The notes: generated by a model not told the origin, from the letters alone. A stretch of 64,000 nucleotides of DNA from Heliopora coerulea (GCA_030142905.1 JASJOG010000064.1:310001-374000), one strand, 5' to 3'; positions 10,807 through 22,745 are shown, counted from the first letter of the stretch. Made by a program: numbers and translations.

Positions 10807-11192
10807 TAAAAATAGCAAGATCTGTTTGGTTTGCTTCATGTTGAGGAAAAATCGTCTCCTTATGTTTGGAAAATTTTGGCCTCGTAGGTTTGTACAGTAT
10901 ATCTGTTGGAAGACGTAATTGATGCTAAAATGGTACAATTCGAGGAATGAAGGTACCCTGCATGTTTCCATGGAACGTCTTCTGAAAATGCAGGCAATTG
11001 CTTTTCTGAGGATCTAGAATTTCAAAATTTTCAAATTCTAAGCAAAACCTCATACTGCGCCGGCGCGATTATTAATTAAAACTTAAAGTTTTGGTCACGC
11101 AACGGCTAAATCAGACAGTAAACTGAACTGATGTTTTTCATTTTATTTATGATTTCTGCTTGAAATTTCGATGTTTTTTACTCCCAACTTCA

Positions 11193-11338
11193 GGCCGTTT
11201 CCCATTAGGCAAATTTTGTTGCGCGTAGCGACTTTTCATTGTTTAAATTAAAAAGATCCATCAGTTCCAGACGAAAGCTCATGAGACAAAAGAAAAAGTC
11301 GCTTGGTGCGAAGAAAATCGTCTAGTAGGAAAACGGCC
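11193..11338. mobile_element. MITE M3, unit 1
   Basis: Ends GGCCGTTTYCCATTAGG and the complement GGCCGTTTTCCTACTAG, with a second internal pair around AGCGACTTTT. Present at the same place in all five units (22551-22699, 43091-43239, 58824-58972, 62936-63084). Confidence 0.6.
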
Positions 11339-11455
11339 TTTAGCTGGCTGTTGACTAATACAACTTGAAGAAATGTAGGATCTACTTCGGCAGCAGTTTT
11401 TTAATGTCAGTAAAGGAGATCAAAATTAGAAGGAACGTTTCGTTAATTATAAGTT

Positions 11456-12950
11456 GAGAAGGCACTAAAGATGGCGGATGATCGCGAGTCGACAAGCTCC
11501 TCATCTTTGTGTGTACCAGAGTCGCTACCAGATTCTTCTGGTTCAACTACTACAGATTCCAGCCTCCTATATCTCCGTGAAGATATATTTTATTGGAAGG
11601 GGGACTTGAAGGAGCTAAAGCACTTCGTAGAAGCCGATCTAAAGTTGATCGGTAAATGGACATCACCAGGAGGCGATACGAAGAAATTCCTGAATAAAGA
11701 TTTCTGCCTCAAATGGAGAGGTTCCATCGACCAAAGGCTATCCATCGTTCAGGACAACAAACAAAAGTATTTGTACTCTTCTTTGAAGAAATCTGCTTAC
11801 AGAAGTATGGAGAAAACACACTTGTTGTCTCCGGATCTTTTGAGCATGAAAGGCAATGACCACGTGGCTGATGACGAGAAATCAGATGACGCTGAAGAAC
11901 ACAATCCTGATGCCAACGACGAATCCAACTGCAAGAATTGTGAACTTCTCAAGCATAAAATATTTAATTTAATGGATCTGGTGAACAAGCTCGAAAGAAA
12001 ACAAAACGAGACCAGTTAGAGGCTGATCAGTCTTGTTGACGAGAAATCCAACATGGCGGCCGAACTTGAGCATTTGAAGGTGAGCATCGTGGAGGTTGCT
12101 GAAGACAACAGCTGCATCAAATCCGCGCTGGACATCAAACAAGAGCTGTGGATTGAAGCTAAGACTAAGAAGAAGACGCCCAAGAAGATCATTCCTGTCG
12201 CTGCTCCTGCAACTACACAGAACCGTTTCGATTCCCTGGATATTGAGGACTGTCAAGAGACTAACACCCACACTGAGGATGCTGTCTTGGTTAATGAGGT
12301 GAGCTTTGATTCTCAAATCGGTGACTACCGTAGCCAACATAAACCGAAATTCTCCCACCTAAAGAAGATGACAACTAACCGAGTGAGACCAAAAATAAGA
12401 GATGCGAAAGAAAACAAATGTGGAAATATCTTAGTCATTGGAGACTCAATGATTAAGAACATTGACCCCAAGAAAATTCAGCGAGCTGGCAAGAAAAAAA
12501 CCACCTGCCATTCGTACAGTGGTGCCACTATTAACCAGATCCGTGACAAGATTCAGTGCAACCAGTATGAAAGTCAGCAGTATGACACCATAATCCTCCA
12601 TGTTGGAACCAATGATCTGGTCAGGTAAACTATGGAATAGTTTACCAGAGCAAATAAGAAGGTGCACTTCTTTCACGAGGTTTGAAACTAAAATCGCTGC
12701 TCACAGTATCGCCTACAGCACTTAACATTTAACTCTGTAAATATACTTTTAATTCTGAATCTATCTTTTCATTACCAAGTCCTAGCTTCCATTGTAAATA
12801 CCTTAGCTATTAACGTAGACCTTAACTAACGAATCTCTTGTAATTTGTACACATTTTTTTTTTTTAACTTTTCTCACGCCCTTCGTGGAAACCAGCTTAT
12901 GTTGTCGAGGCTAGCGTGAATAAATAAAGTTATCATCATCATCACAAGTT
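11456..12950 (+). mobile_element. CR1/L2-type LINE, internally deleted
   Basis: Begins just 5' of the ORF1 start, loses nearly all of ORF2, and ends with the last ~30 residues of the reverse-transcriptase ORF (KLWNSLPEQIRRCTSFTRF at about 12627-12690) and a 3' tail AATAAAGTTATCATCATCATC. The 3' UTR motif GAGGCTAGCGTG plus AATAAA is shared with the LINE at 53563-57880, so the two are one lineage. AAGTTG flanks both ends, a possible short target duplication. Confidence 0.8.
11471..12628 (+). pseudogene. LINE ORF1 with SGNH/GDSL-esterase domain, truncated
   Basis: Two frames, 11471-12019 and 12053-12628. The first has an acidic Ser-rich start, a segment with a Trp-Lys-Trp signature (WKGDLKELKHFVEADLKLIG, later KWRGSIDQRLS) and a charged coiled-coil end (LMDLVNKLERKQNETS). 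The second continues the coil and enters an SGNH hydrolase core: block I NILVIGDSMIKNI, block III IILHVGTNDLV. The catalytic Asp-His block V is lost to the internal deletion that joins this to the ORF2 3' end. ORF1 proteins of CR1/L2 LINEs with this esterase bind RNA or lipid in the RNP; the exact role is unsettled. Confidence 0.8.
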
Positions 12951-12956
12951 GTCGGC

Positions 12957-13464
12957 CAGTGGCGTGCCGAGATGGGGGCAGGGAAGGACAGTCGCCCCCG
13001 GGCGCCAGGTTAAAGGGGGCACCAAAATTCCAAATATACACCATGTGTTCCCTACCTTACAGGCCGCGTTAAGAATCCTTCTGACAATAGCTGTGTCCGT
13101 TGCATCATGTGAACGCTCTTTCAGTGAGCTGAAGTTGATAAAAACACACCTAAGAGCATCCATGAACCAAGAACGACTGACAAACTTGGCAATTATGAGC
13201 ATTGAAAGAAGGAAATGCCAAAAATGCGACTTAACCGACATGGCTGGGACTTTTTTCAACACAAAGAAGAGCCGCCAGGACATGGGCTTAATAATCAGTT
13301 AAATATTACATAATATATATATTGTTTCGTTGTTTTGAGAATCAATAAAATTGTTTATAGGGAGGGGTGATGGTTTTTATATTTTTGTTAAATAATAACA
13401 AAATGGGCAAGGGGGCGCCGGAACGGCATCTTGTCCCCTCCTCCGGCACCTTGGCACGCCGTTG
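12957..13464 (+). mobile_element. Non-autonomous hAT carrying a transposase 3' end
   Basis: Inverted ends CAGTGGCGTGCC and the complement of CAACGGCGTGCC, each followed by a GC-rich GGGGGCGCC-type block. The interior keeps the hAT C-terminal dimerisation region (next entry). No matching 8-bp duplication was found. It abuts the LINE 3' tail. Confidence 0.65.
13055..13303 (+). pseudogene. hAT transposase C-terminal (hATC) fragment
   Basis: The frame after TTACAG|GCCGCG reads LRILLTIAVSVASCERSFSE, KLIKTHLRASMNQERLTNLA and IMSIERRKCQKC, matching the hATC dimerisation motif (CERSFS, LR..M.QERL..L). The preceding CCCTACCTTACAG looks like an intron acceptor. A second copy is at 63430-63661. Catalytic regions are absent. 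Confidence 0.8.
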
Positions 13465-13588
13465 TTAACAACTTTCATTTTATTGCTGTTCGGCAGCAGT
13501 TTTTTAATATCAGTAAAGGAGATCAAAATTAGAAGGAACGTCGTTTCGTTAATTATAAGTTGACAACTTTCAATTTATTGCTGCCGAA

Positions 13589-14945
13589 GCGCAGCCAATG
13601 TAGAACGCGATGCTCTTTCAATATCTAGACAAAGCCGGATTTTGTCTGGTCCTGGAGTATCTAATTTATCTGTTTGTTTATTTGTGTTTGTTTTTTGGGT
13701 AGGATGTTGATTACTTGATTTCTTCGTTTGCAAGCACGTAAGCATGCGAAATTGGTTTCATATCAAGCACGAGGTTGGCTTCTTACTAAGCATGAACTTT
13801 GCTACTTACTAGTGACGAGGGTTGGGTCTCTTTGTTCTTTTGCCAGACACGGGACTTAGCATTTCAATCTCGTTTTTAACTTCACTCAAATGTACGTGCC
13901 GGAATTATGTATCAAAAATGTACTCGATAAAACTGCATCATCTCAATGCCGAACTTTAGATTCTTAAACTAGTAACAGCAAGAAATATTTCGTAAATTGT
14001 CGTTGGTGACATATCTTGTCAAAGAAAATTGATGCGCTTAAAAGTGAAGGAGAAGCTGAAGGCTCAGACATTGAACTATGAACGGTAAATTGTTTATCAT
14101 TCTAGAAAAGCTCCAAGGTCACAATATACCAACAATTGAGCATGTGTAAAAGTCGTGGTTAAAACTTTAAACCAATGAAAACACACTTTTTTTGATATCT
14201 TTCACGTGAAAAATGCAATGACAACGACTTAACTTTTTTGGGAAGGTTAATACGAGATCATCATGTTTGCCGTCAGGTATCAAAACATTGTTGACGAAGT
14301 GTAACGAGCAGCAAAGAAATTGTCTTCAACGGGGAAGAAACCACCCACTTTTCATTTTACCGTGTAAGAAATCTGCTGTACAAATAGTTCGTGACCAAAT
14401 ATGAATTGAACAGGACAATTAAATCCGGAAATTCTTCCTCTCAGTAAACCCTTCATCATGTTTCTTCCCAAAAACCTCAATTTCATTGGCATGGCCAACA
14501 TTGCCGGGAAGAAAGTTCAGGAAAATCTTACCGCAAGAAACCGGCCCGGCCAACCATTGCTATTACTAGTCTGAAAGAAAAACTAAATAATAGAAATGTA
14601 ATCAACACAAACATCACTGTATCATAGTACTTGAGAAAAACAGAAGTACGCTCGCTTAAGACCGGTTTTCTCGACGCGAGAAGCAACAAGACGTGTTTGC
14701 GACGGCACTATCTCGTTTGTTTCACTGAGCCTTTGTTGCGTGGAGTTGAAAAAGGGCAACTGCTTGAACATAGGTCTTTGTACGGTCTAACAGCCTGCAT
14801 CATCGAAGTAAGGTTGTTGCACTGTAGTTCGCCGCGTTTTTTTAACCTGACTTCAGGTACCCAGCAACAGAATTCTGCAACAATCTAAGCGTGGAGAAAA
14901 GACTACAGGCAGCCATAAAATTGAAAACAAAAAATATAAAATACG
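13589..14945. other. Array sequence without a clear gene (unit 1)
   Basis: Shared with units 2 and 4; units 3 and 5 lack about 380 bases from 13607. A plus-strand 85-codon frame (14631-14888) recurs in unit 2 and in extended form in unit 3, but is stopped in unit 4; no motif, so it is not called. Confidence 0.45.
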
Positions 14946-15131
14946 TCACAACCCTGAAAAATGAAATGATTGTGAAAACTGCTGGAGAGCTATTGCTTCC
15001 ACGAGTGCATGTTGATATCGGTTAGAAGTTTGTATTCGTTTTTGTTTCGATCGTACTCTCTGTTTTGGCTTTTTGGTTTTCTTAAAACAAGAATTCCTAG
15101 ATAGGTAATTATTGGGTGTTGAGTCTAGCAA
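14946..15131 (-). CDS. Conserved 61-codon ORF, unit 1
   Basis: Short basic frame with core FKKTKKPKQRVRSKQKRIQ and end QFSQSFHFSGL. It is intact in four units with scattered substitutions. No signal peptide, membrane helix or known domain. It lies 435 bases 3' of TM-A on the same strand, so it may be TM-A 3' UTR that is open by chance. Confidence 0.22.
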   Translation of the reverse strand: MLDSTPNNYLSRNSCFKKTKKPKQRVRSKQKRIQTSNRYQHALVEAIALQQFSQSFHFSGL

Positions 15132-15565
15132 TGCAGAGGAATATGGAATGGAAGTCTATAATTAGTGAACAATTTTTCCCCTAGGCTGGATAAATGCTAA
15201 AATAATAGACCGTTGTGCGTCAGATGAACGAGCGTTGGAGCGCGTAAATATGAATCACACACAACAGGATATTTTCATACAAACCATACACTGTGTACAA
15301 ACTTAGGTGTATAGAGTTGACACATTAGATTAGATGAGGAAAATGAAACACATAATTACATTCTTTATGAGATATCCACATTCATTCTTAAGGCTATATT
15401 TCGTTTATGCCGACATCGTGTTTGTTTCTGTTCGTTTGATACGAGTACTCCAACAGATCCGTCGTAACTTGTTTATGTCGAACGAAATTTGAATCAACAT
15501 CACATGATACACTTGAACTCAGTACAATGCAAACAATTATATTTTGCCTTGTGGGAGATGCCTCC

Positions 15566-15715
15566 TTAGTTACTGTAAAATCTGGATCGTAAAGGAAGAT
15601 CTCCTTCATTCCTGTCGCCGGTCTCTTTTCGTTTAACTCTGTACATGATGCCTCCAATAAACACCCCAACCATAGCTGCCATAATAACTGCTGTAGTCAA
15701 AACCACTACTACCAT
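15566..15715 (-). CDS. Membrane mini-ORF TM-A, unit 1 (49 codons)
   Basis: Forty-nine codons: helix at residues 2-24 (VVVVLTTAVIMAAMVGVFIG then GIM), then a basic-polar tail YRVKRKETGDRNEGD and LPLRSRFYSN to TAA. The tail charge predicts N-outside, C-inside. Start context ATCAACATGG. TAG lies three codons upstream in frame (ATTATTAG|GATATCAACATG), which is either a splice acceptor or simply 5' UTR. Three other units keep the frame at identical length. An overlapping upstream frame (ADAWRQSSKRESELIPKEAR) is coil-like but stopped in unit 2. Function unknown; microprotein or TM-tail exon. Confidence 0.5.
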   Translation of the reverse strand: MVVVVLTTAVIMAAMVGVFIGGIMYRVKRKETGDRNEGDLPLRSRFYSN

Positions 15716-15739
15716 GTTGATATCCTAATAATCTTCTCA

Positions 15740-16560
15740 GTAAGCTAGTAAGTCGTCTTGCTTCTTTGGGAATTAGTTCACTTTCACGCTTGGAGCTCTG
15801 ACGCCAAGCATCTGCCCAATGTTGCGCTTCAATTTTCGGTGTTTACACTATTAAATTAATCTGTAACCTTATGCGACCCACTCAAAGGGCAAACAGGGGC
15901 AAAGAGCCAAAGCACGTCATTTGATGCTGCCAACTTTATCATGCAATCATCAACGCAAACACGCATGCTTGTAACATAGTTTTTACACGAGTGACACGTT
16001 ATCTACGTGAGAACAATAGGTTCTAGTAGCTGTAGTCGCAATTGCTTTTCGTGATGACGTGTGTTTAAATCCCAAATTCTCCCACGCTTCGTGTACTATG
16101 TTTGGAATTGTTGACTAGTTTCAACCTTTAATTGACCTGACTTGCCTGTTCTGATTCCCGTCGCGGTCAAGTTGCAGTAATCCTCACCTCCGCTGATGTC
16201 ACATGGGATGGCATTTATAACCCTGTTCTTCCTCCAAGTCCCTTGTTCCTCATTCGCTATAGTTTAAAATGTTTTTGTGTTCTCGCATTACGTTTTCCTA
16301 ATGTCTAGCAAGGATTGTCCTTTTTAACGTGTTTAACCTTTCGTTATCAAAACGTTAATTCGTAAAGAAAACAACAAAAAAACCCGTAAACTTGTAGTGT
16401 CTTTATACCACAATCAAACACCTGCGTAAATTATCCGAACATTTAACTATAAACTTCTTCTAAACTACTAATCTGTTTAAGTAGCTGAACCGTCGTATGA
16501 CCGTTTAATCATAATGTTGTAACACTTTGAAGAGCGCCTAGGCTGTCCCTTTACAATGTT
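15740..16560. other. Array sequence upstream of TM-A (unit 1)
   Basis: Conserved with 25010-25870 and 45130-45990. If TM-A is transcribed on the minus strand, its promoter or 5' exons lie here. CGGAG|GTGAGGATT on the minus strand near 16187 is a possible donor; unit 3 has lost its GT. Nothing else recognised. Confidence 0.35.
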
Positions 16561-16562
16561 AT

Positions 16563-16760
16563 GGTTCCGCTCGTAGCATAGATATAGGTACAGATGCAGA
16601 TAGAAATATAGATATAGATGTGAATATAGACATAGACGTAGACATAGACACATATTTATAGATATAGATCTATAGATATATATCTGCCCAAATATATATA
16701 TATAGATATAGATATACAGATATAGATGTATAGATGTATAGATATATATGATGAAAAGTT
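16563..16760. repeat. (GATATA)n microsatellite, unit 1
   Basis: Runs of ATAGATATAGAT and variants. Expanded counterparts at 26697-26836 (interrupted by the PLE cluster) and 46030-46290. Confidence 0.9.
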
Positions 16761-16795
16761 TGTTCTCAAGCTTTATCTGAGAAAATATTTGAGTT

Positions 16796-16868
16796 CCCCA
16801 ACGAGAATCGAACCCGTGTCTCCCGATTGCCGGTACGGTTGTTTTACCACTAGACTATAGTAAGTATA
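16796..16868 (-). repeat. tRNA-like SINE head
   Basis: On the minus strand: TAGTCTAGTGGTAAAACAAC (A box) and CACGGGTTCGATTCTCGTTG (B box), tRNA-like spacing. No CCA or clean acceptor stem, and it is followed by A/T repeats, so it is a SINE remnant. Confidence 0.55.
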
Positions 16869-17779
16869 TTTATCTTACTAAGTATATTTACAATTAGTAA
16901 TATAAAATTTACTCATACACATAATATCATATTACAGGTATGTTTATATAACCATTTATAACCATTTATAACTATTTATAACCATTTATCACACTTCTCT
17001 TCTTTGAAAACAGTGTGATAAACCGCCTATCGCATGGTGATATGTGAAGATCTTAATTTCTAACGACCAACGTCTCTTCGACTATAAAATGAAAAAAAAA
17101 AGCAAAAACGAGTTCATTATGGACAAGTGATGAGATATGGTAATCAATGAATATTCACTCGTATAATCAACGATTTAACATCGCTCACTAAGTTTGAACA
17201 GCCAGTCGAGGCCTACAGCACCTCGTGCCCGTTAAGCTTCCCTCGCGATGTTAAATCCCTTATCATATTCGTGACCACTGCTTAATCCTTACTTATAAAT
17301 GTGAATACTGGATATCATATGGACATGGATATGGAAGTTGATATAGATTTGAGTTTTATCTTTGAAAAGTACAAGTTTCAAATTTATAAGGTAAGATATG
17401 CGTAAAACTCAAAATATCACGTCACAGGTTTCAGATTTATTGATTCAAATATCGCCGTTACTCCTATATGTGCATGGCTGTACGATTACTTATCTATTCA
17501 GGTATATTCCTTATAGTTCACCCAGGACCAGATTGTGGCATACTGCTTGTCAGACGAGAACAGAAGGAGAGATCGCCATCTTTGGTGGCTGTTCAAATTC
17601 TTTGTTTGGATCATCAACCGTGAGAATTTTGTAGAAACTGTAACTTTTCAAACATTGTCTTTCGTATATAATGTGTTAAATATTAATATGTTGATCTTTT
17701 GTGTTTGTTTTAGGAGCACACGAATGACTTGGTATTTTTTCACTTTAGTCCACTAAAGCTGCAAAGGTTTGTGAGACGG
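16869..17779. other. Array sequence without a gene (unit 1)
   Basis: Shared with 33630-34136 plus 36227-36530 and with 46670-47465. It contains a short ACCATTTATA tandem repeat and an A-run. Nothing coding. Confidence 0.45.
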
Positions 17780-19250
17780 CAATGGCACTGGCAGTGGCAC
17801 TGGCAGTGGCACTGGCAGTGCCACTGCCAGTGGCACTAGCTCAGGAAATAATATGAACAGTAACATCGTCAAAAAACAGCAACTGTAACGTTTGGACTAC
17901 GGCAACTGTAACAGCAACAGAGCTACAGTAGCACTAGCAGTGTGGCGGTAGTATGAGCTGACTAGTCGTAGCATTAATACTAGCGGTAAAGGTAAAGATA
18001 AAGTGTCTTTATTTATACTGGATAACCCTGTGAGCTTCCTGAGCTGTTCTTCCTAGAAGTCCAGTAAGGGCCACCCCTAATGGGTCCAGCGTTACTAAAG
18101 GAGGAAACCGGAAAACACGGAGAAAACCCTGCGATAATTGGTAGAGTCAAACTGGTCAACACTCTTCTCACATGTGACAAAGGTAGCTGTAATGAGATAA
18201 CTGCACGGAGCCGTAATCGAGCTCTAGTCACAGTGGTGAGAGACAAGTGCACTAGCACTGTGCCACCAAGTAGTAGCACAAGTAGTAGGTCCAGCACTAG
18301 CGTAAGCGGCAGCAGTAGCAGCAGTAGTAGCAGCAGCAGTAGCACTATATTACTAGCACTAGCGCTAGCACAGGCAGTAGCACTAGTACTAGCTGTAGCA
18401 GGTGGAGTAGCAGTGGCACTAGCTGTAGTACTAGCATTAGCAATAGCCAACCAGGGACAGATCAAGGTAAAGCGAGGCCCTGGGCCAATGTGTCCCGCGG
18501 GACCCCGCGAATCTATTAATTAGATTGCAAAATTACAACAGAATTTGAAATTTGTTGTATTCTGTAAGAACGTTGTAGAGCCTACAAGAAACTAACATGT
18601 GCAAGTAACTATTACAATGTTAAACACAATAAACAGATTCCAAGGAATGAAGCAGAGCAACGAGGCTGGCAGGTGTTTTATGAAAAGAGAACAATAGTTA
18701 CAGATGAAGAGGCCGCGTGGCTTGCGTAACACAAGGCGTGGGGCCTCCTCACAAGCTGACAAGTGCGGGGCCCTAGCCCATGGCCCACTTGGCCCACGGG
18801 TTGATCCGCCGTTGAATAGCTCTAGTAGTAGCACTAACTGTTCCACTAGAGCACTAGCAGTAGCACTGGCAAGAACACAGGTGCATTAGCAATAGCAGTA
18901 ACACCAGTAGTGTAGCACTACCCGTAGTACTACCCTAGCGGCAGCGCTAGGGCCATCAGTAACATAGACAGTAGCAGCAGCTGCTACTGGTATTGTCAGT
19001 ACTGGAGCGAGAGCCAATAGGGGTACCTTTAAGAGTATCCATAACGCTGCTAGTATTAATAATTGCAATAGCAACATGAACTGTAGTAGTTACAACAATT
19101 GTTGTAACAAGAGTAACAGGAGCAGTGAGATGAAAGGCAGTGACTAAGGCAGTGACAATGAGAGTAAGAGTTAGTGTAATGGTAAGGGTAAAAGTAAGAG
19201 TACAAGCAGCAGCAACAACAACGTTAACAGCGTGAAGAACAGTAACAGTA
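17780..19250. repeat. (TAG/GCA)-rich low-complexity block, unit 1
   Basis: Starts with a 12-bp tandem repeat GGCACTGGCAGT that reverses into its complement (17780-17838), then long tracts of TAGCAC/GTAGCA/AGCAGT triplets. The triplets give Ser-rich frames on one strand and Leu/Ala-rich frames on the other, with no true protein family. Copies 36534-37900 and 47470-49250. Confidence 0.75.
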
Positions 19251-19259
19251 ACTGGATTA

Positions 19260-20157
19260 GTGGTTGGAACGGGAACAGGAGCATAAGAAGCGGAGCACTA
19301 ACACAAACAGAAACAGTACCAGTATAGGGCCAGTAAAAAGAGTTTATCACCAATTGTTCAACTTTTATTCTTTTAATTTCCAGACTTTGCGAGGAAGTAA
19401 TTGTGAAAAGCAAAAAGATGATATCAGATAAGATTATGTCAACTTTGCCACGACAGATATACAGAACCTTAGCCACTCGATTAGACATTTCACAAGCGGG
19501 CCTAAATGGATAATGATGGATAATTGTCCAAATTGTGTAGATTTAGACTTTGTAGTTGCCCACAAAAGCACAAAGAAGTACAGGTTAACAGACATGCATG
19601 GCTTAATTCGTGTTTCTTATACCCAGGATTTATCGTCCTTTAGAGGTCTAGCTAAACTATTTGCATATATTTGCATATAGTAGCTCAACGTTTACGGCTC
19701 CATTGTTGTTCGACTTTTGCCCTTTCTCGTAGTTTTTCAGACTGTGTTCTACAGCAGCATTTCGTGGCGGGTCGAATGTTGAAGTTTGACCGCGTTTTTG
19801 CAACCCTGTTCAAAAAATGTTGTTTATTGTTTCCAACGATGTTTGACAGTACATCACGTGATCAGGATCCCACTGTCTGCATGGCTTAGAGTGGAGAAAA
19901 CGCTTTATATACTACATTGTGGAACTTCACGTACGAAAATGAGGTTTTGTTGATTCAGCTTTATCAGATATTAGATAATGTAAGAAACACGTTTTTCTAC
20001 ATGCTTTGTTTTTGCACTCTAAAGGGCTAACTATAGATGAGCCGTATTACTCGTGTTACAGGTATCTTGTTACGGACGAAAAAGATAATTTGAGTTAACC
20101 TTAGGTTTTTCCTTTAACAAATTCAGACTAATCCAGCTTTTCAATCAAAACAATCAT
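19260..20157. other. Array tail, no gene (unit 1)
   Basis: Conserved with 37960-38880 and 49290-50230. A TTTATTCTTTTAATTTCCAG stretch at 19364-19383 looks like a plus-strand splice acceptor and is identical in all three units, but no open exon is convincing after it. Confidence 0.4.
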
Positions 20158-20175
20158 TTTTATAAATGGTTTATG

Positions 20176-20240
20176 CAGTGGCGTAGCGGACCAGATTGCC
20201 GCCCGGGGCCGCCCCCCAGGTAGAAATCTTCCTTGAAACC
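20176..20240. mobile_element. hAT-like terminus, unit 2
   Basis: Copy of 5467-5530, CAGTGGCGTAGCGGACCAG, one change in the GC-rich block. Confidence 0.5.
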
Positions 20241-20639
20241 TTTTCACAAAATTTAAGAATATTATCTTGAAAAATTAAAACAACTACAACCAGTCGAAAT
20301 AGATGAGATATCTTGATTACCAATGGCAACTGTAACCAGTGAAAGACGCAAGGGAAGACTCAGACGCGAGGTAAAAATAGCAAATCGACCTGCTATAATC
20401 CAATTCCACCTTACTCCTGAGTAGGCAATACTTGTTTTCATGAAATTTGTGTTTGGTTTTTTTGACTGTAAATTTATGGCTGCGGCATACAATGTACGCA
20501 GGTTGTCACTGCGCCTCAAGTCGCTGATTGTCGGTAGTGAATAGTTGGAGCATCTTACCGAGTGATTTTCTTTTACGCCTACTTCAAGATGGCGGATACT
20601 TACCTTGGGAGCCTGAGAGGTAGTCGCGCTCGCGTTAAA

Positions 20640-20908
20640 TTATAATTCAACATGTCCTCTCATTTAAGATCATTGAGCTGCCCGAGATTCAAGTTAGGAT
20701 TACAATTAGATTTAGAATTAAGGTTGGGAATAAGGATTAGGATTAGGGTTATGACTGGGGTTAGAATTAGCTCTAATCGTAATCGTAATCCTAATCCTGA
20801 CCCTAATCCTAACTCAAATCGTAACCCTAATCGTAATTCTAACCCTAACCCTATTCCTAACCATAATCCTAACCTGAATCTTAGGTGAGAGGACATGTTG
20901 AATTATAA
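20640..20908. repeat. Telomere-like foldback, unit 2 (uninterrupted)
   Basis: Complete 269-bp palindromic element, the empty site for the hAT at 6034-8385. Interior left half is G-rich (GGATTAGGATTAGGG), right half C-rich. Confidence 0.8.
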
Positions 20909-21845
20909 CATAACCCGACCGCGAATAGTTCTCAGGTTTTCACGGTAAGTGCGCGTGAAAAAACATCTCTTACTGGTGATCAGAAGAATCGCGGTTGAAT
21001 TGCATTTTGGGGATAAGAAATCGTTTTTCTGAGGATTTTAGTTTGGCAAACGTCCACATATCGTCAGTGATATCTCCTAGTTGACAGGTTCGCACATGTA
21101 TTTCGTGTGTAACATTGCACAGGTATCACATATTCTGAACCTGTACCTTAACTTACCACCAGAGTCTTGGTAGCTCAATGGTCACGGCGTCTCACCGATC
21201 TTTAGAAAGTTGCACGTTTAATCCCCGTTTAATGTTTAGAAATCCTGATTGGAGGTTTGAGCTTGACGAACGTCAACATATCGACCGTCATGTCTATCAT
21301 ATTTTCCAGAAATTCGTTTTTAAATAGTTCCTAACATAAAGATTGGTTTGTTTGTTCTCCTGCGACGCTTCAGTGGTTGAAACATGAGATGGCTTAATTC
21401 ATCACTTGTGCTGATTTCGTGGGGTATCGTCTTATTACTCTTGCAGGATGAACGTAGCTAGAGTCGTAAAGTCAACTCAGTCAAGTGGATTTTGCAGCGT
21501 TACCAATCAAAATGTTTGAGTTTGACGTTTTCTTAAACCATAAATTGAATGGAAGCCCAGGCGGTAATTTCGAAACATCTTGTTCACTCTTGTCGACTGT
21601 TGACAAGGTAAACATTACTATTAGTAGAAGGCTTCCAGTGGCAAGAAAAAGATATTTCTATTACCTCTACCACATCAAGATAGCCGAATTAAACATTGAA
21701 GGACGAAAGACAAACCTCATTTTCATATGTGTTTATCGGTGATAGTCGATTCGATGCTCATTCTGCTCTAGTCCCGTCACCGCAACCTCGGAGTATACAT
21801 AACATTACACTGCTATGCCAATGTTGCGGTTAGAATATTTTGTAA

Positions 21846-22164
21846 AGCCTAGTCCACACGAGCACATTTTGTGTGGCAAGTTTTTCAGTGTTCATTTTTA
21901 TTTTCTCGTATTCGTGAGAAAATTTGCCCGAATTTTATGTGACAAATGTGCGAAAGTTTGTTTGTGTACACGACCCGTCACAGAAAATTTGCCACATGCT
22001 CTTAGATTAGCAGTGGCTTCTTCAGTTTCGTCTCCACCATCCATAGTCATGTCTGGCGCGTAGGCTAACGAGTTTTCAACATAGCGTTTGCTGTCTTTAT
22101 ACACGAGCAAATATTTTTGTCAGAGAAAACTTGCCGCAGAAAATTTGCTAGTGTGAACTGGGCT
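21846..22164. mobile_element. MITE M2, unit 2
   Basis: Same ends and TAA flanks as 10455-10806; about 30 bases around the internal ATGTGACAAA repeat are missing. Confidence 0.65.
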
Positions 22165-22550
22165 TAAAAATAGCAAGATCTGTTTGGTTCGCTTTATGTT
22201 GAGGAAAAATCGTCTCCTTATGTTTGGAAAATTTTGGACTTGTAGGTTTGTACAGTATATCTGTTGGAAGACGTAATTGATGCTAAAATGGTACAATTCG
22301 AGGAATGAAGGTACCTGCATGTTTCCATGGAACGTCTTCTGAAAATGCAGGAAATTGCTTTTCCGAGCATCTAGAATTTCAAAATTTTCAAATTCTAAGC
22401 AAAACCTCACACTGCGCCGGCACGATTATTAATTAAAGCTTAAAAGTTTTGGTCACGCAACGGCTAAATCAGACAGTAAACTGAACTGATGTTTTTCATT
22501 TTATTCATGATTTCTGCTTGAAATTTCGAGGTTTCTTACTCCCAACTTCA

Positions 22551-22699
22551 GGCCGTTTCCCATTCGGCAAATTTTGTCGCGCGAAGCGACTTTTCATTGT
22601 TTAAATTGACTAAATCCATCATTAGTTCCAAACGAAAGCTGATGAGACAAAAGAAAAAGTCGCTTGGTGCGAAGAAATTCGTCTAGTAGGAAAACGGCC
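22551..22699. mobile_element. MITE M3, unit 2
   Basis: GGCCGTTT inverted ends, as at 11193-11338. Confidence 0.6.
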
Positions 22700-22745
22700 T
22701 TTAGCTGGCTGTTGACTAATACAACTTGAAGAAATGTAGGATTTA

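Larger units (their letters stand above)
11386..13588. repeat. MITE M4 in unit 1, duplicated around a LINE insertion
   Basis: M4 is about 100 bp with perfect 10-11-bp ends (CTTCGGCAGCA ... TGCTGCCGAAG). Its left part lies at 11386-11455, then a LINE and a hAT remnant, then ACAACTTTCATTTTATTGCTG, then a complete second M4 (13489-13588). The LINE entered at the internal palindrome AAGTTGACAACTT. Single copies occur in the other units. Confidence 0.65.
4145..20157 (+). repeat. Tandem array unit 1
   Basis: Homologous to units 2 and 3 from GCGACTGCGAC (4145; unit 3 counterpart 39359) to the tail near 20157. It has every shared landmark: TM-B, hAT terminus, foldback, MITEs, 61-codon ORF, TM-A, (GATATA)n, TAG/GCA block and tail. 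Removing its private insertions (hAT 6034-8385, pogo MITE 9256-10221, LINE plus hAT remnant about 11456-13488) leaves about 10.7 kb, close to unit 3. Confidence 0.85.

Noticed and set aside
14631..14888. Plus-strand 85-codon ORF repeated in several units
   Set aside because: Stopped in unit 4 (TAA in the LYGLT stretch), differs in start between units, no motif; antisense to the region 3' of TM-A.
15394..15669. Minus-strand 91-codon ORF starting MGCLLEASCTEL
   Set aside because: Overlaps TM-A in another frame and is not open at this length in the other units.
18013..18523. Long Ser-rich (plus) and Leu/Ala-rich (minus) open frames
   Set aside because: Both strands are open because of TAG/GCA triplet repeats; composition follows the repeat, not a protein.
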